Positions 45,356-55,136 of a stretch of 64,000 nucleotides of DNA are shown here, piece after piece. The stretch's first letter is position 1. Each line of letters opens with the position of its first letter. The translations under genes and the position numbers were made by a program. Origin of the DNA: Polytrichum commune (Eukaryota > Streptophyta > Polytrichopsida > Polytrichales > Polytrichaceae); assembly GCA_950295325.1 (NCBI GenBank), contig OX485809.1:36709081-36773080 (forward strand). The letters are read 5' to 3'. The notes beneath the pieces were generated by a model that was given only the letters and a program-made list of their open reading frames with translations, had not been told where the DNA came from and searched no databases.

Positions 45356-47835
45356 CTATGCCGATAGTGGAATCGGGACATGAGGAACAGAAACTGAGTG
45401 TTGTGCAGTGAGCCAAGTATGTTGTGGATCAATAAAATCAATACTGAGGAACTGTGCAGCCTGTGCATCAGTCAGCTTGGTCATCCAAGGCACCCGATGG
45501 GACGTGTTGCTACCCGGCCCTGTGCAACGGTATTCACAAAAACATGCCGTTTTCTCTTTCTCCTTGTCATTCCAATTATTCCAACCTGCGGGGACAATAC
45601 ACCCATCCATGAAAGTGAATGCAAAGATGACTTTGGCACATGATTGCCATGGCCGGCCGAGATGCATGTATGCACCGTGAGCTCCAGTTCCTGTGACAAC
45701 ACATCTTAGAAACACATATCCCGTCGACTCAGATGGGCTTCTGCATGATTGTGCAGTGATGAACCCCGCCGACTTGCAGTGGATATGGCAATGTTCCAGT
45801 AACACCTGTGCGTTACCAAAGATGAAATCAACACTTCCCTCAATGTAGCAGTCCCTAAAATATTGTTTCCCATAGTGCAAGTAGGCTGTGTCCTGCCATC
45901 CAAGGAACCGACATTGGTAGAATGCACAGCGATCAGCTGTCACCCTAATTGCTACCGCCTGTCCTGACCCTTGTGGTGCAGCGTTCTCGAAGGTTATGTT
46001 CTGGGCTATGAAGTCTTCTCCCTCCACAATTACACTGCCACATGCAAATGTCCCTATTCCGATTATTGTTGGTGACTGGTCGTGTTCAATGCTTGTTGCT
46101 GTGTTTGCCCATGTCAAAATTGTCTTGTACGCATCCTCACCCTGCCCCGCCCACCCCCAGATCTCATTAAACTTAACTTCCTTCTCATTCCCAACGAAAA
46201 GCCCTCCGATGACAATGTTCTCAAATATTATCTCTACAATGCAATTCATGATCGAATTATCCCTATCCCATACCACATTAGAGTTAATGTCTAACTCAAT
46301 GGGACTTTTCATTGGGAATTGGTCCCCTGCCATTTTCCATTGGTTGTTTTGCATACAATATCAATAATTTCTTTCCACTTGGGGTGCATGCTTGGAGGTA
46401 GTAGATGAATTTGAATGAATAGTGACCTACTTCAGTTCATGTTTTATTTAGCATCTCTTGGCATGCCAAAATGAGTTTGACCCTCAATGAACCAATATAG
46501 AATGTTCGTTCAAACTGTGCACACTATCTCCAAACATGCACCGAAAACTTACCAAATATGGAAGGTGGTATATGCAAATCAACCAACTCCCGACCAAAAG
46601 TTATGCTGAGTTAGAGGATAACTCTATTATTGCCTTCAAGATAGATGGACTCCCTAGAATTGCACAAGCTCGACGTCTTGTAAATGACAGGAGCGGCTCA
46701 ATTTTTGGGAGCGGAAATTTGACCTTGTGTAGGGCCATTTCACTCAAAATCTAATGCAATTCTCCTTCAAAAGCTTGAAACTAAGAACCATTGCAGAAGG
46801 CTCTTTCAGTTGAGAACCCTTTGGTCCAGCCTAGAGGTCTCGAATGCAAATATACGTAATAACTCAGCCGTCTCTCTCCAATGTGGTTTGAACAAGGATA
46901 CGCAAGGTGGAGGCAAATTCTTGTAATTCCAGTAACTTACTGGTTGTGGAAACAGACCACTCATTTCCAAATACTTCATCTTTTAAAAACAACTCGTTTT
47001 GAACTCCAGATCTAATGGTCTGAGTAGTAGAAATTCAGATGAAGATGAAGAAATGGCAATAAACTCCATACGACTTCTTTTCTCACACAAACACAACTGT
47101 GTCTCTCTATTAGGTTTAGGGTTCAAGCTCTGTCATCGTTCATATCGACACGGAGATACCTTCGATCAAAATCCAGATGCCTCAAAATCAAAGCACCTCA
47201 ACTGGCAAGGGTCCATCCTCCTCACAAGCCATTAACATCATTAGAAAGCACAGTCTTAGCACAAAAGGAAACACTGGGGCATATTCCTTCAATCACGAAC
47301 CCTTCGTCCCAACCCAGAAGCCAAAAATCCCAAAACCATCTCCGGACCCACCCAACCCAACTCAATCCAGAAACCATAATCCAAGCACGATCTAGTGTGT
47401 TTCTCAGAAAATCACGAGGCTTCCCACTTCAAACAAATTGTGTACCTAAGAAATACTGCAGAAGTATTATCTTCTTTGTTAACCCTTCACCTTGACCAGA
47501 TTATCCAGATTACCCAGATTACCCAGATTACCCAAAAGCAAAAAATACCACATTCGAGCAAGAGAATTCAAATCAAAACACATACACACACATACAAACA
47601 AACACATACAAATACACACAATTTATTGATTATTAAATTTTAAAACATAACCTACCTGCAAACTGATGTAGTTCTTGGTCTTGGGCACATATACAGGCTG
47701 CCTGTACAGGCCAGGAGCAATACGAATGATGGTGCGTTTGGTGTTTCCCAGAGGTATGGAATCGATGGCAGCTTGGACACTACGAAATTGGGCCCTGCCA
47801 TCCTGCGCTACCCGCAACTCCTTCACATTCCCCAT
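45356..47835 (-). CDS. Pectin methylesterase (pectinesterase), PME31-like, no PRO domain
   Basis: Family 8 carbohydrate esterase that removes methyl esters from homogalacturonan, altering wall stiffness and calcium binding. Two exons on the minus strand, 47,835-47,656 and 46,141-45,356, join in phase 0 at a GT..AG intron of 1,514 bp to give 321 residues, close to the ~317 of Arabidopsis PME31. The start was chosen at 47,835 because MGNVKELRVAQDG aligns with the family N-terminus; an in-frame ATG at 47,955 would add 40 polar residues. Motifs: LYRQPVYVPK (about 44-53), GSGQAVAIRV (118-127), GWQDTAYLHYGKQY with catalytic Asp144, VDFIFGN with Asp165, and LGRPW with Arg223. All catalytic residues are present. 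There is no PMEI-type PRO domain and no obvious signal peptide, as in the PME31 subgroup, so its export route is unclear. The plus-strand ORFs across exon 2 are shadows. Confidence 0.92.
46383..46650 (+). repeat. Dispersed intronic repeat, copy 3 (pectinesterase intron)
   Basis: GGTGCATGCTTGGAGGTAGT starts the copy and an inverted partner, ATCTCCAAACATGCACC, lies ~130 bp on. It continues with GAAAACTTACCAAATATGGA, CAACCAACTCCCGACCAAAA and GCTGAGTTAGAGGATAACTC. It is antisense to the host gene, since the host is on the minus strand and the repeat keeps the + orientation of the other copies. Confidence 0.8.
47496..47535 (+). repeat. (CCAGATTAC)n minisatellite, ~4.5 units
   Basis: Nine-base units CCAGATTAC/CCAGATTAT in tandem within the pectinesterase intron. 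Confidence 0.85.
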
Positions 47836-48076
47836 CTCCTCACTCTTGCTCCTGCAATTCCCCACCTCGTCTGTCTGTCTGTCTATTCCGTTTCTCTTCT
47901 TGTTCGGAGTGTTCTTCGGAGTACGGCTTTCGTCCTCAAATTCTTGAGTGTTCAAATAAGCTGTAAGTTCAGTAACTTGGAAGCGAACTTTCAGGAAATC
48001 ATCATCATCAGCGTGCTCGTAGTCTACTTGGTAGGTATATACTGCAAATAAATTTCAGATTTGTCAAGGTAAAACT

Positions 48077-49356
48077 TGCGGACGCTAAATACCCCCCACG
48101 AACTTTTCGGGGGGGGGAATATTCTGTCAGGGGCAGCCCCCGACATTTTTTCTGCACCCGACCGAAAACTGCTGCCCGCCCGATTTCAAAAAAACTAGTG
48201 TACTTGCATTTTTGAAGGCTACTTGTCCACAAATCCCATATTGAGTGCACTTCATTTTCAAGGTCTCAAATCCAATGTATATGTTCACTTCCATTGATTA
48301 AATAAGCAATTGACTAGATTTCATTTTCAAAGCGAAACCGCCAATAAAGCATGTAATTAACTTGAAGTCAAAAATGTTACAAAATCCTCATTACCACTGA
48401 GGTTATAATTTTTGTCACTTACAATTGAAAGGGACTTTGTCATTCTAAAATGAAACTAAAATTTATGATTTATTTATTTTATTTTAAATATTTAAATATT
48501 TAAATATAATATAGTTAATACCTTCTACGATCACAAAGTTTTCATATACATTTAAACTAGTTGCAACTAAGTCTAATATATTTTGATTAATCCTAATAAG
48601 CCCAATTAAATCAGAAAATATGCTTACCAAAATAATTAAGCCTAATTAATCATAAATTATATTTACTAGAGTTATTTCCATTTAAATCATGACTAATTCC
48701 AATAAGTACATTTTATAATTAATTAGGGTCAATTAATTTGGTACACATATTTTCTAATTTAATTGGGCTTGAATAGGATTAATTAGGATTAATCAGAAAT
48801 TATTAGACTTAGTTGCATTCAATCTTACTTAACTAGTTTAAATGCGTATGAAAACTTTGTGATTGTAGAAGGTATTAAATTTTTTTAATAGTATTTTAAT
48901 AGTATTTTAATATATATTATATGAAAATACATTATATTATATGAAAATTTTAAAAATCATAAATTTTAGTTTCATTTTAGAATGACAAAGTCCCTTTCAA
49001 TTGTAAGTGACAAAAATTATAACCTCAGTGGTAATGAGGATTTTGTAATATTTTTGACTTCCAAGTTAATTACATGCTTTATTGGCGGTTTCACTTTGAA
49101 AATGAAATCTAGTCAATTACTTATTTACTCAATGGAAGTGAACATATATATTGGATTTGAGACCTTGAAAATGAAGTGCACTCAATATGGGATTTGTGGA
49201 CCAGTAGCCTTCAAAAATGCAAGTACACTAGTTTTTTCGAAATCGGGCGGGCAGGCAGTAGTTTTCGGTCGGGTGCTGAAAAAATGTCGGGGGTTGCCCC
49301 TGACAGAATATCCCCCCCCCCCTGAAAAGTTCGTGGGGGGTAATTTAGCGTCCGCC
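48077..49356. mobile_element. Full-length palindromic foldback element (1,280 bp), Mutator-like
   Basis: The left half reads as the reverse complement of the right half nearly end to end. The outer ~400 bp (48,077-48,475 against 48,955-49,356) is about 90% identical by eye, with shared blocks such as GCGGACGCTAAAT, ACCCCCCACGAACTTTTC, TATTCTGTCAGGGGC, AAACTAGTGTACTTGCATTT and GGTTATAATTTTTGTCACTT. The inner part also pairs (ACCTTCTAC..ATCACAAAG, TTTAAACTAGTT, CAACTAAGTCTAATA), leaving little or no unique centre near 48,700. Flanks are GTAAAACT (48,069-48,076) and GTAAAAACT (49,357-49,365), which fits a 9-bp Mutator-type duplication with one A lost. It lies ~240 bp upstream of the pectinesterase ATG. 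The 190-codon ORF at 48,982-49,554 is read mostly from one arm and is not a gene. Confidence 0.85.
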
Positions 49357-50269
49357 GTAAAAACTGGGGGAAGGAGAATCAAATCGACCTTGAGACATGG
49401 CAGGCTGATCTTTGAGGGAGCAAGCATTGTTGGACCATGTTATGTTGGATTGGTATCTGGCCTTTTTATATTGAACGAATTTCAAAATGTTTGTTTTTGT
49501 GATTTTCTTTCATTGCAGTTGCAACTAGCCAGGGTTAGACACCCACTTCTTTGAGCCGGGCTCCACCACTATTACCCAAGACGAAAACGTAGTCCGTCAA
49601 ATCATAGCATGCATGTTTTTTATTTTAGATAATTTGATTTCAAAATCAGTATCAGAAGTTCTGATTTGGTCTAGAGGCATTCACTTGAGATGAATTACCC
49701 ACAAACCTATGGGGGTCAGGATTTTACTAGACCCTCTTTATCTTGGTGGGGCCCAACTCAAAGAGGTGGGCATCTAGCCTTGGTTGTTGCAACTTATTCT
49801 CGATTCAAAGTAGAGGCTGAAAATTTGTGAATATTTCTTTAGGACGAAGCTCCCTCCTTGAAGATTTGAGTAGACAAACCCATTTGATAACCCTCCCCCA
49901 ATCTTCATACATAGAGTCCCCTAAAGCCATGAAGTTTCATGCATGTAGTTGTCGTTTTCTAACATGATGAAAAAAAACAATGAAGAATCACATGTAGCCT
50001 TCCCATTGGGTGTGGTGGAAAAGGTAATGCATATGAGAGGTAAAATCATTTTTACAATTGAAACATGCACATTGCACAACATGTTATTTGAAGGCAAAAA
50101 CTAGAAGAATATAATGAAAATCTCAATTATACATAATTTGAGAATCAACATGATTGGATATTCCCTCTAGATATGCACTTTTCCACAAATGACACAGTGT
50201 GCAAGCAACTAGCATGTGCTACAACAAAAGATGTAGTTCATATCTAGGAGTAGTTGCTATCATCTCTAT

Positions 50270-51118
50270 CATAAGATCTACCAATAGAAGTGCACATATC
50301 AAAATATTTTATCCCAAAGTACATGTTGTAGACTTATGAATAAGTCTAGATATAATTAGAACATAGTTAGCTACATGTTGTAAACTAACGTAAAATTCTT
50401 TGAGATGAAGCCCCAAAGACTAGGCACGTGTTGAGGGTGAGGGTGACCTTTGGGAACGTTTTCCCATGTTCGGGATCATTTTCGGGGGGAAAAATGCTTG
50501 TTTTTTTAGTTTGTCTTTCATGGCTATTGGGCGTTAATACCATGGTATCAAAGTGGAGGGCGTAAACTATTGTCTTGAAATTCCTTAGGACATAGCTCCC
50601 AAATATTAGGCATCATCTATTGAGGGTGATATTTCCTTGAGAGTGGACACAAATTATTATTTTGAAATTGGTTTCACATGGCCTTAATATGGTGAGTTTC
50701 ACTAAGAGGGCAATTTAGTCAAAAGAATATCGCCCTTGACACATTGATTATTGTTTGGGAGCTTTGTTCCAAATTTGATATCATTTTTTGGGATGATAGA
50801 AATGTTTGTTTTTGAGTTTGACTTTTGCTCAAACTGCAACCTAATTCAATGTCAAACTACATGCACATGAAGTGATGTATAAAAAAGTACTATCACGTGG
50901 CCTAGCAAGCAGAGGCCCAAGAGAAGGCAATATGAAAACGGCAATGTCATGGGTTAAGACAAAAAAAATGTGCTTAATTTGACCTCAACACATGTCTAAT
51001 GGTTGGGATCTTTGTCCCGATTTTTGTAACTATGTTTTAAGTAGATCTAGACTTATTCATAAATTTTGGACTTCTTTATCATTTTTTATATGTGCACTTC
51101 TATTGACGGACCATAATA
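50270..51118. mobile_element. Inverted-repeat element (~850 bp) with ~100-bp arms
   Basis: The sequence at 50,270-50,372 matches the reverse complement of 51,026-51,118. Shared blocks are CAATAGAAGTGCACATAT, ACTTATGAATAAGTCTAGAT and AACATAGTTA. The interior contains a diverged ~310-bp direct duplication: GGGATCATTTTCGGGGGG near 50,470 corresponds to GATATCATTTTTTGGGATG near 50,780, each followed by TGTTTGTTTTT or CTTGTTTTTTT. Non-coding; target duplication not resolved. Confidence 0.65.
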
Positions 51119-52214
51119 AGGGATTTCACGTTCACATTTGTCACATCTTGTGATGGCTACGTGACACCAGAGCAAAAAAGATCATGTCGCCCAAGGGGGG
51201 GGGGTAAATTGACATGGTCAACCCCCCAGTCAATGGTATGTTGACTTCTAAGTCAATTGTTACTTTGCAATTGACATGGTAGTTGATTGCAAAGTGGAAG
51301 TTGACACATAGGTCAACTACCCAAAAAAAACTAAATCCTCATTACCTTGAGTGAACTCTTGAAGCTTTCATTTTGGTTGTCTGGAGGGTAAACTTTTGAA
51401 ACATTTTAGCTTGACCATTTTTTTGAGGTATTTATAAACCTGACAAAATATTCCAAATTTCAATTGCAAGAGTGTGACAACTTATGAATTTTGCCCTTAA
51501 AAGGTCACCCAGAGCCTTGCTTTTACTTGCCATGTTGTGATCGAGATTGATTGCCCATAAACTGCTCACATAGAGAGATTGGTACATTTTGTAGAGATCA
51601 TGACATTACTATTGGAGAAGAAATGAGGTTTGGCAATTGCATGTGAAGGCTCGTATTGTTGTCAAAGGATTTTTTTCAATTCTTGGAATTCACAGAAAAG
51701 TTGAAGTTTGGTACATTAGATTAGTTAAAATGGTTTTGAGTTCAGGGTTATTTTCTAACAGTATTAGTTTCTATAGAAAGACAAATTTAAACTCCAACAA
51801 AGTACATTGACCTCTTTAATACATAGCGTGCATCATGATTTGTTCTTTGGAATGATTGCAAATGATATTTCATGGCACTTCAATGTCCATTCATGAGCGC
51901 TTTTATGAGCATGTTGGATCTAAATTACATGACATGTAATTTAGTAGTAGCACAATTGTATTCAAGCACTTGTTGCTTGTAGAACTACATCTAAATTCTT
52001 TAGCTTCACAAATCACATATGAGAGCCATTTCTTGAAGTAGAATTGAATAATCAGATTCACATGATTAACAAGCTAAGGCGACAAATAATTGAAATTAGG
52101 TTATGCATGTGAGTTGGTTCCATTCCACTTGATGGAACAGACAAACCCCGAGTTAGTCTAGGAGATTAAATACAATGGGCATGTGTACACTAATTCATAT
52201 ACACACAAGAAACA

Positions 52215-52315
52215 AGAGGCATAACACCTTATGTTGCATCATGGACAACCGTGATAAGCATTAGGCTAACGGGTTCACATTCACACCGGTATCTAGTTAC
52301 GGGCGTTATTTTTTT
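52215..52315 (+). repeat. Dispersed repeat, copy 2 (partner of 18.6 kb)
   Basis: GGCATAACACCTTATGTTGC, ATCATGGACAACCGTG, GGGTTCACATTCACACC and TACGGGCGTT match the 18.58-kb copy in order. Followed by a T-run from about 52,308. Confidence 0.6.
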
Positions 52316-52404
52316 TTTCCTTCATTTTTTACACACAAGAAGAGAAAATTCCATGATGAGCTGGATCAACAATGTGTATAGGTGGTATACATGAAGAAGT
52401 CAAT

Positions 52405-52938
52405 GCAAGAAGGATTGTTCAAACGGTGAGGTGACGGGGAGATCCTTGTAGGTAATTAGTAGTGCTAGAGCTAGTCGATCTCCCAGGGGTGACCTCTTCA
52501 TATCACATATGAACTGACGTGAGTGTTAGAAGGGGTATTATTTGAGACATTAGTGTACATAATATACATAAGGGAGTGGTTTTTTTTGTTTTTATTTTTT
52601 CCTTTTCTAGTGTGTGTATTTAAAAAGGCTATTAAAGTAGATGTACAAAAGCGGACCCCTAATATTTTAAGCAAGAAGGATTGTTCAAACGGTGAGGTGA
52701 TGGGGAGATCCTTGTAGGTAATTAGTAGTGCTAGAGCTAGTCGATCTCCCAGGGGTGACCTCTTCATATCACATATGAATTGACGTGAGTGTTAGAAGGG
52801 GTATTATTTGAGACATTAGTGTACATAATATACATAAGGGAGTGGTTTTTTTTTTGTTTTTTTTTTCCTTTTCTAGTGTGTGTATTTAAAAAGGCTATTA
52901 AAGTAGATGTACAAAAGCGGACCCCTAATATTTTAAGA
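52405..52938 (+). repeat. Recent tandem duplication, two units of 266-268 bp
   Basis: GCAAGAAGGATTGTTCAAAC at 52,405 recurs at 52,671, and both units end in CCCCTAATATTTTAAG. Between them only about three substitutions and a T-run length change are visible, so identity is near 98%. Each unit carries the same C- and T-rich run and no gene. Confidence 0.95.
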
Positions 52939-54971
52939 AAAACTTGACAATAAATGTGCTAGTTTCATCTAGTACACATTTTTCATTGATTATTGTCATA
53001 TGGTAATATGAGCCCAAAATGAGTGCTCATATTTGTTTTATGTTTAGAATTTAATTAGAATTGCAATTGGCGTGTTATTGAAACAATCAAAAGTATAAAA
53101 AGAGTGAGGCTTGGTGTGGATTTATGTTTAGGCCTTAAGCCATTTTGTGTGGTGAATTAGAAGCTTAGTGACATTAGGGGGTGTTTTGATTAGAAGAGTA
53201 GTGTTTGATGAGGCAAGGGGAAGTGCCTTTGATTTAATTGTTTGAATTAGAACGTGTTCTTGTTGGTTTAGGGGTTGAAGGGTTAGCGGAGAGGATGAGG
53301 TCCTACTAAGGGGGAGAAGGTTTAAGGGGTTGTGATTGGATGCCCTTTCTCTCCTCTTCCTCCCTTATCCTCCCTTCTCCTTAAGTTCCCTCTCTTTACC
53401 TTTTCTTCTCTCTTCTTCAAAATCATTCTCTCTCTCATTCTCTCTCTCTTTTTCTCTTCAAATTTTTGTTTCACTCCTCCCCTCTCTCGAGTGTGGAGGT
53501 GTGTGGGGACGTGTGTGTGGAGTTGTGTGTGTAACCCAAGGGGGGTATTAGTCATTTAGTTGTTGTTTAGTCATTTTGTTGTTTTAGTTAGTTAGTCTTT
53601 TAGTTATCTAGTGTTTAAATTATCTAGGTGCTTAGTTGATTAGTTGGTGAATTGGTTAGGTGCTTAAGCGATTAGTGCTTAAGCTTAATGGTTAGTGCTT
53701 GGGTTTACTAACTGTAAGCCAGCCGGGAGGCTGCTGGAGCCAACACCGAACTGTGAGCCAGCCGGGAGGCTGCTGGAGCCAACACCGAACTGTAAGCCAG
53801 CCGGGAGGCTACTGGAGCCAAACCGAGACTAAGTGTTGGCCGGTACTCTAGCCCATTAACACACTAGCTAATTAGCACTAGATTATTAGGCACTGACCCA
53901 TTAGCTTATTAGCCATTAGTCTATTAGCTAATTAGCACTAGCTCATTAGCACTAGCTTATTAGCCACTAGCTTGGTTGACTGTCGGGTAGTTTCCATCGC
54001 AGTTCAACGTGGGCCATGGGGCTAACCACATAACTTAAAGGCGTGACATGAGAGGAGTTTGTGGTGGTCTCAAAAACGTGTAATGGTGCGAGATTGTATT
54101 GGCAGGTCCATCGCGGAGGAGAGTGTTTTTCAACACTTGTACTCTCATCATGGAATAAATTTAGGCCTTGATTGGTGTGAAACATAAGGATAGATTGGTT
54201 GGCCCATGCAAGGGAGAAGGATTGGGGTTAAAAAACTTAGGATTGAAAGTGTTAGTAGGTTATTGCTTCATGGAGTCTACATGCCATAACCTCACGGATG
54301 CCAAGAGCACTAATGAGAAAACCTTGTCCAATGCCAAGGTTTCAAGAGGAATATCCTTAAGGGCATGTGTAGCCAAGGCCGCGGGTTGGACCCTTGAGAA
54401 GGCTAATGCTTTACCTATTCAAGAGGCTAGCATTAATAAAACATCATGATTCTAAGTAATGTGGATGCCCATTGAGATAGAAGTCACATTTCATGCTACC
54501 ACGAGTTTTGATATGATACATGTGATTTTCAAAACCATCACCCGGACTAGGACGCTTAAGGGTGGTGGGTTTGGCGTCACAAGTAACAATCCTCATTGAC
54601 TACCTTGTTCATGATTGTTCTAAGGGTTTGCATTTGTTTTTTTCGTTTTTACCCAAGAGGCTCTTGAAGCAATCATGGCTTCCCTTGAGTTTTGCTCCAC
54701 ATGTTAACGCTAAGATATTATGCTTTTGTCTTCATTTGTTTGATGTGACCGTTGAGTTACATGCTATGGATGAAAATGTTCAATGACATTCTCATTGGAA
54801 AGTGAAAATGGATTTAATAAGTATTCATTTGTTTTTCTCTACAAACCTGTTGTATATAGGGGGTTTGATTTCTTAATGACCCATGCACGTCATTTAGGTC
54901 TCCAATGAAGAGTCCACCCCCGGGATTGACCTAGAGCTCTCGAAGTTGTTGGAGGTGGAGATGGAGGTACT
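52939..54971. other. Intergenic with polypyrimidine tract and TTAG-rich blocks
   Basis: 53,341-53,470 is a strongly CT-rich + strand tract whose ORFs (both strands) encode Ser/Leu/Phe or Arg/Glu repeats. 53,560-53,700 and 53,850-53,970 are rich in TTAG/CTAG/AGTGCT phrases and flank the 39-bp minisatellite. No gene recognised. Confidence 0.5.
53712..53828 (+). repeat. 39-bp minisatellite, three units
   Basis: CTGTAAGCCAGCCGGGAGGC starts at 53,712, 53,751 (with one G for A) and 53,790, exactly 39 bp apart. Each unit can form a short hairpin between CCAGC and GCTGG. GC-rich units sit inside AT-rich surroundings. Units are nearly identical. Confidence 0.95.
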
Positions 54972-54979
54972 ACTACTAG

Positions 54980-55128
54980 TAGGGGCGTCGCTAGGCCTAG
55001 GCTTGGACAAGCCGGGCCTACCCTAGGTCATATATAAAAAATGATTTTTTCTTTAAAACATATGCCCTAAATAAAATTTGATTTCCTGAGCAAGCCTACC
55101 CTTAAAATCAAGGTTGGCAACGCCCCTA
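54980..55128. mobile_element. hAT-type MITE, 149 bp, with exact 8-bp target duplication
   Basis: The left end TAGGGGCGTCG and reverse-complemented right end TAGGGGCGTTG form the inverted termini. ACTACTAG occurs immediately before (54,972-54,979) and after (55,129-55,136) the element. An 8-bp duplication with TAGGG-type ends is diagnostic of the hAT superfamily. Too short to encode anything. Confidence 0.85.
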
Positions 55129-55136
55129 ACTACTAG

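Larger units (their letters stand above)
49366..52404. other. Intergenic, repeat-bearing
   Basis: No gene recognised. It holds the inverted-repeat element at 50,270-51,118 and the dispersed repeat at 52,215-52,315 (both listed), plus a G-run near 51,197. Confidence 0.45.

Noticed and set aside
45398-46367. Plus-strand ORFs of 70-123 codons across the pectinesterase
   Set aside because: They are antisense shadows of the strongly supported minus-strand exon.
48982-49554. 190-codon ORF upstream of the pectinesterase
   Set aside because: Most of it is one arm of the palindromic element; the other arm carries the same sequence inverted and no protein family is evident.
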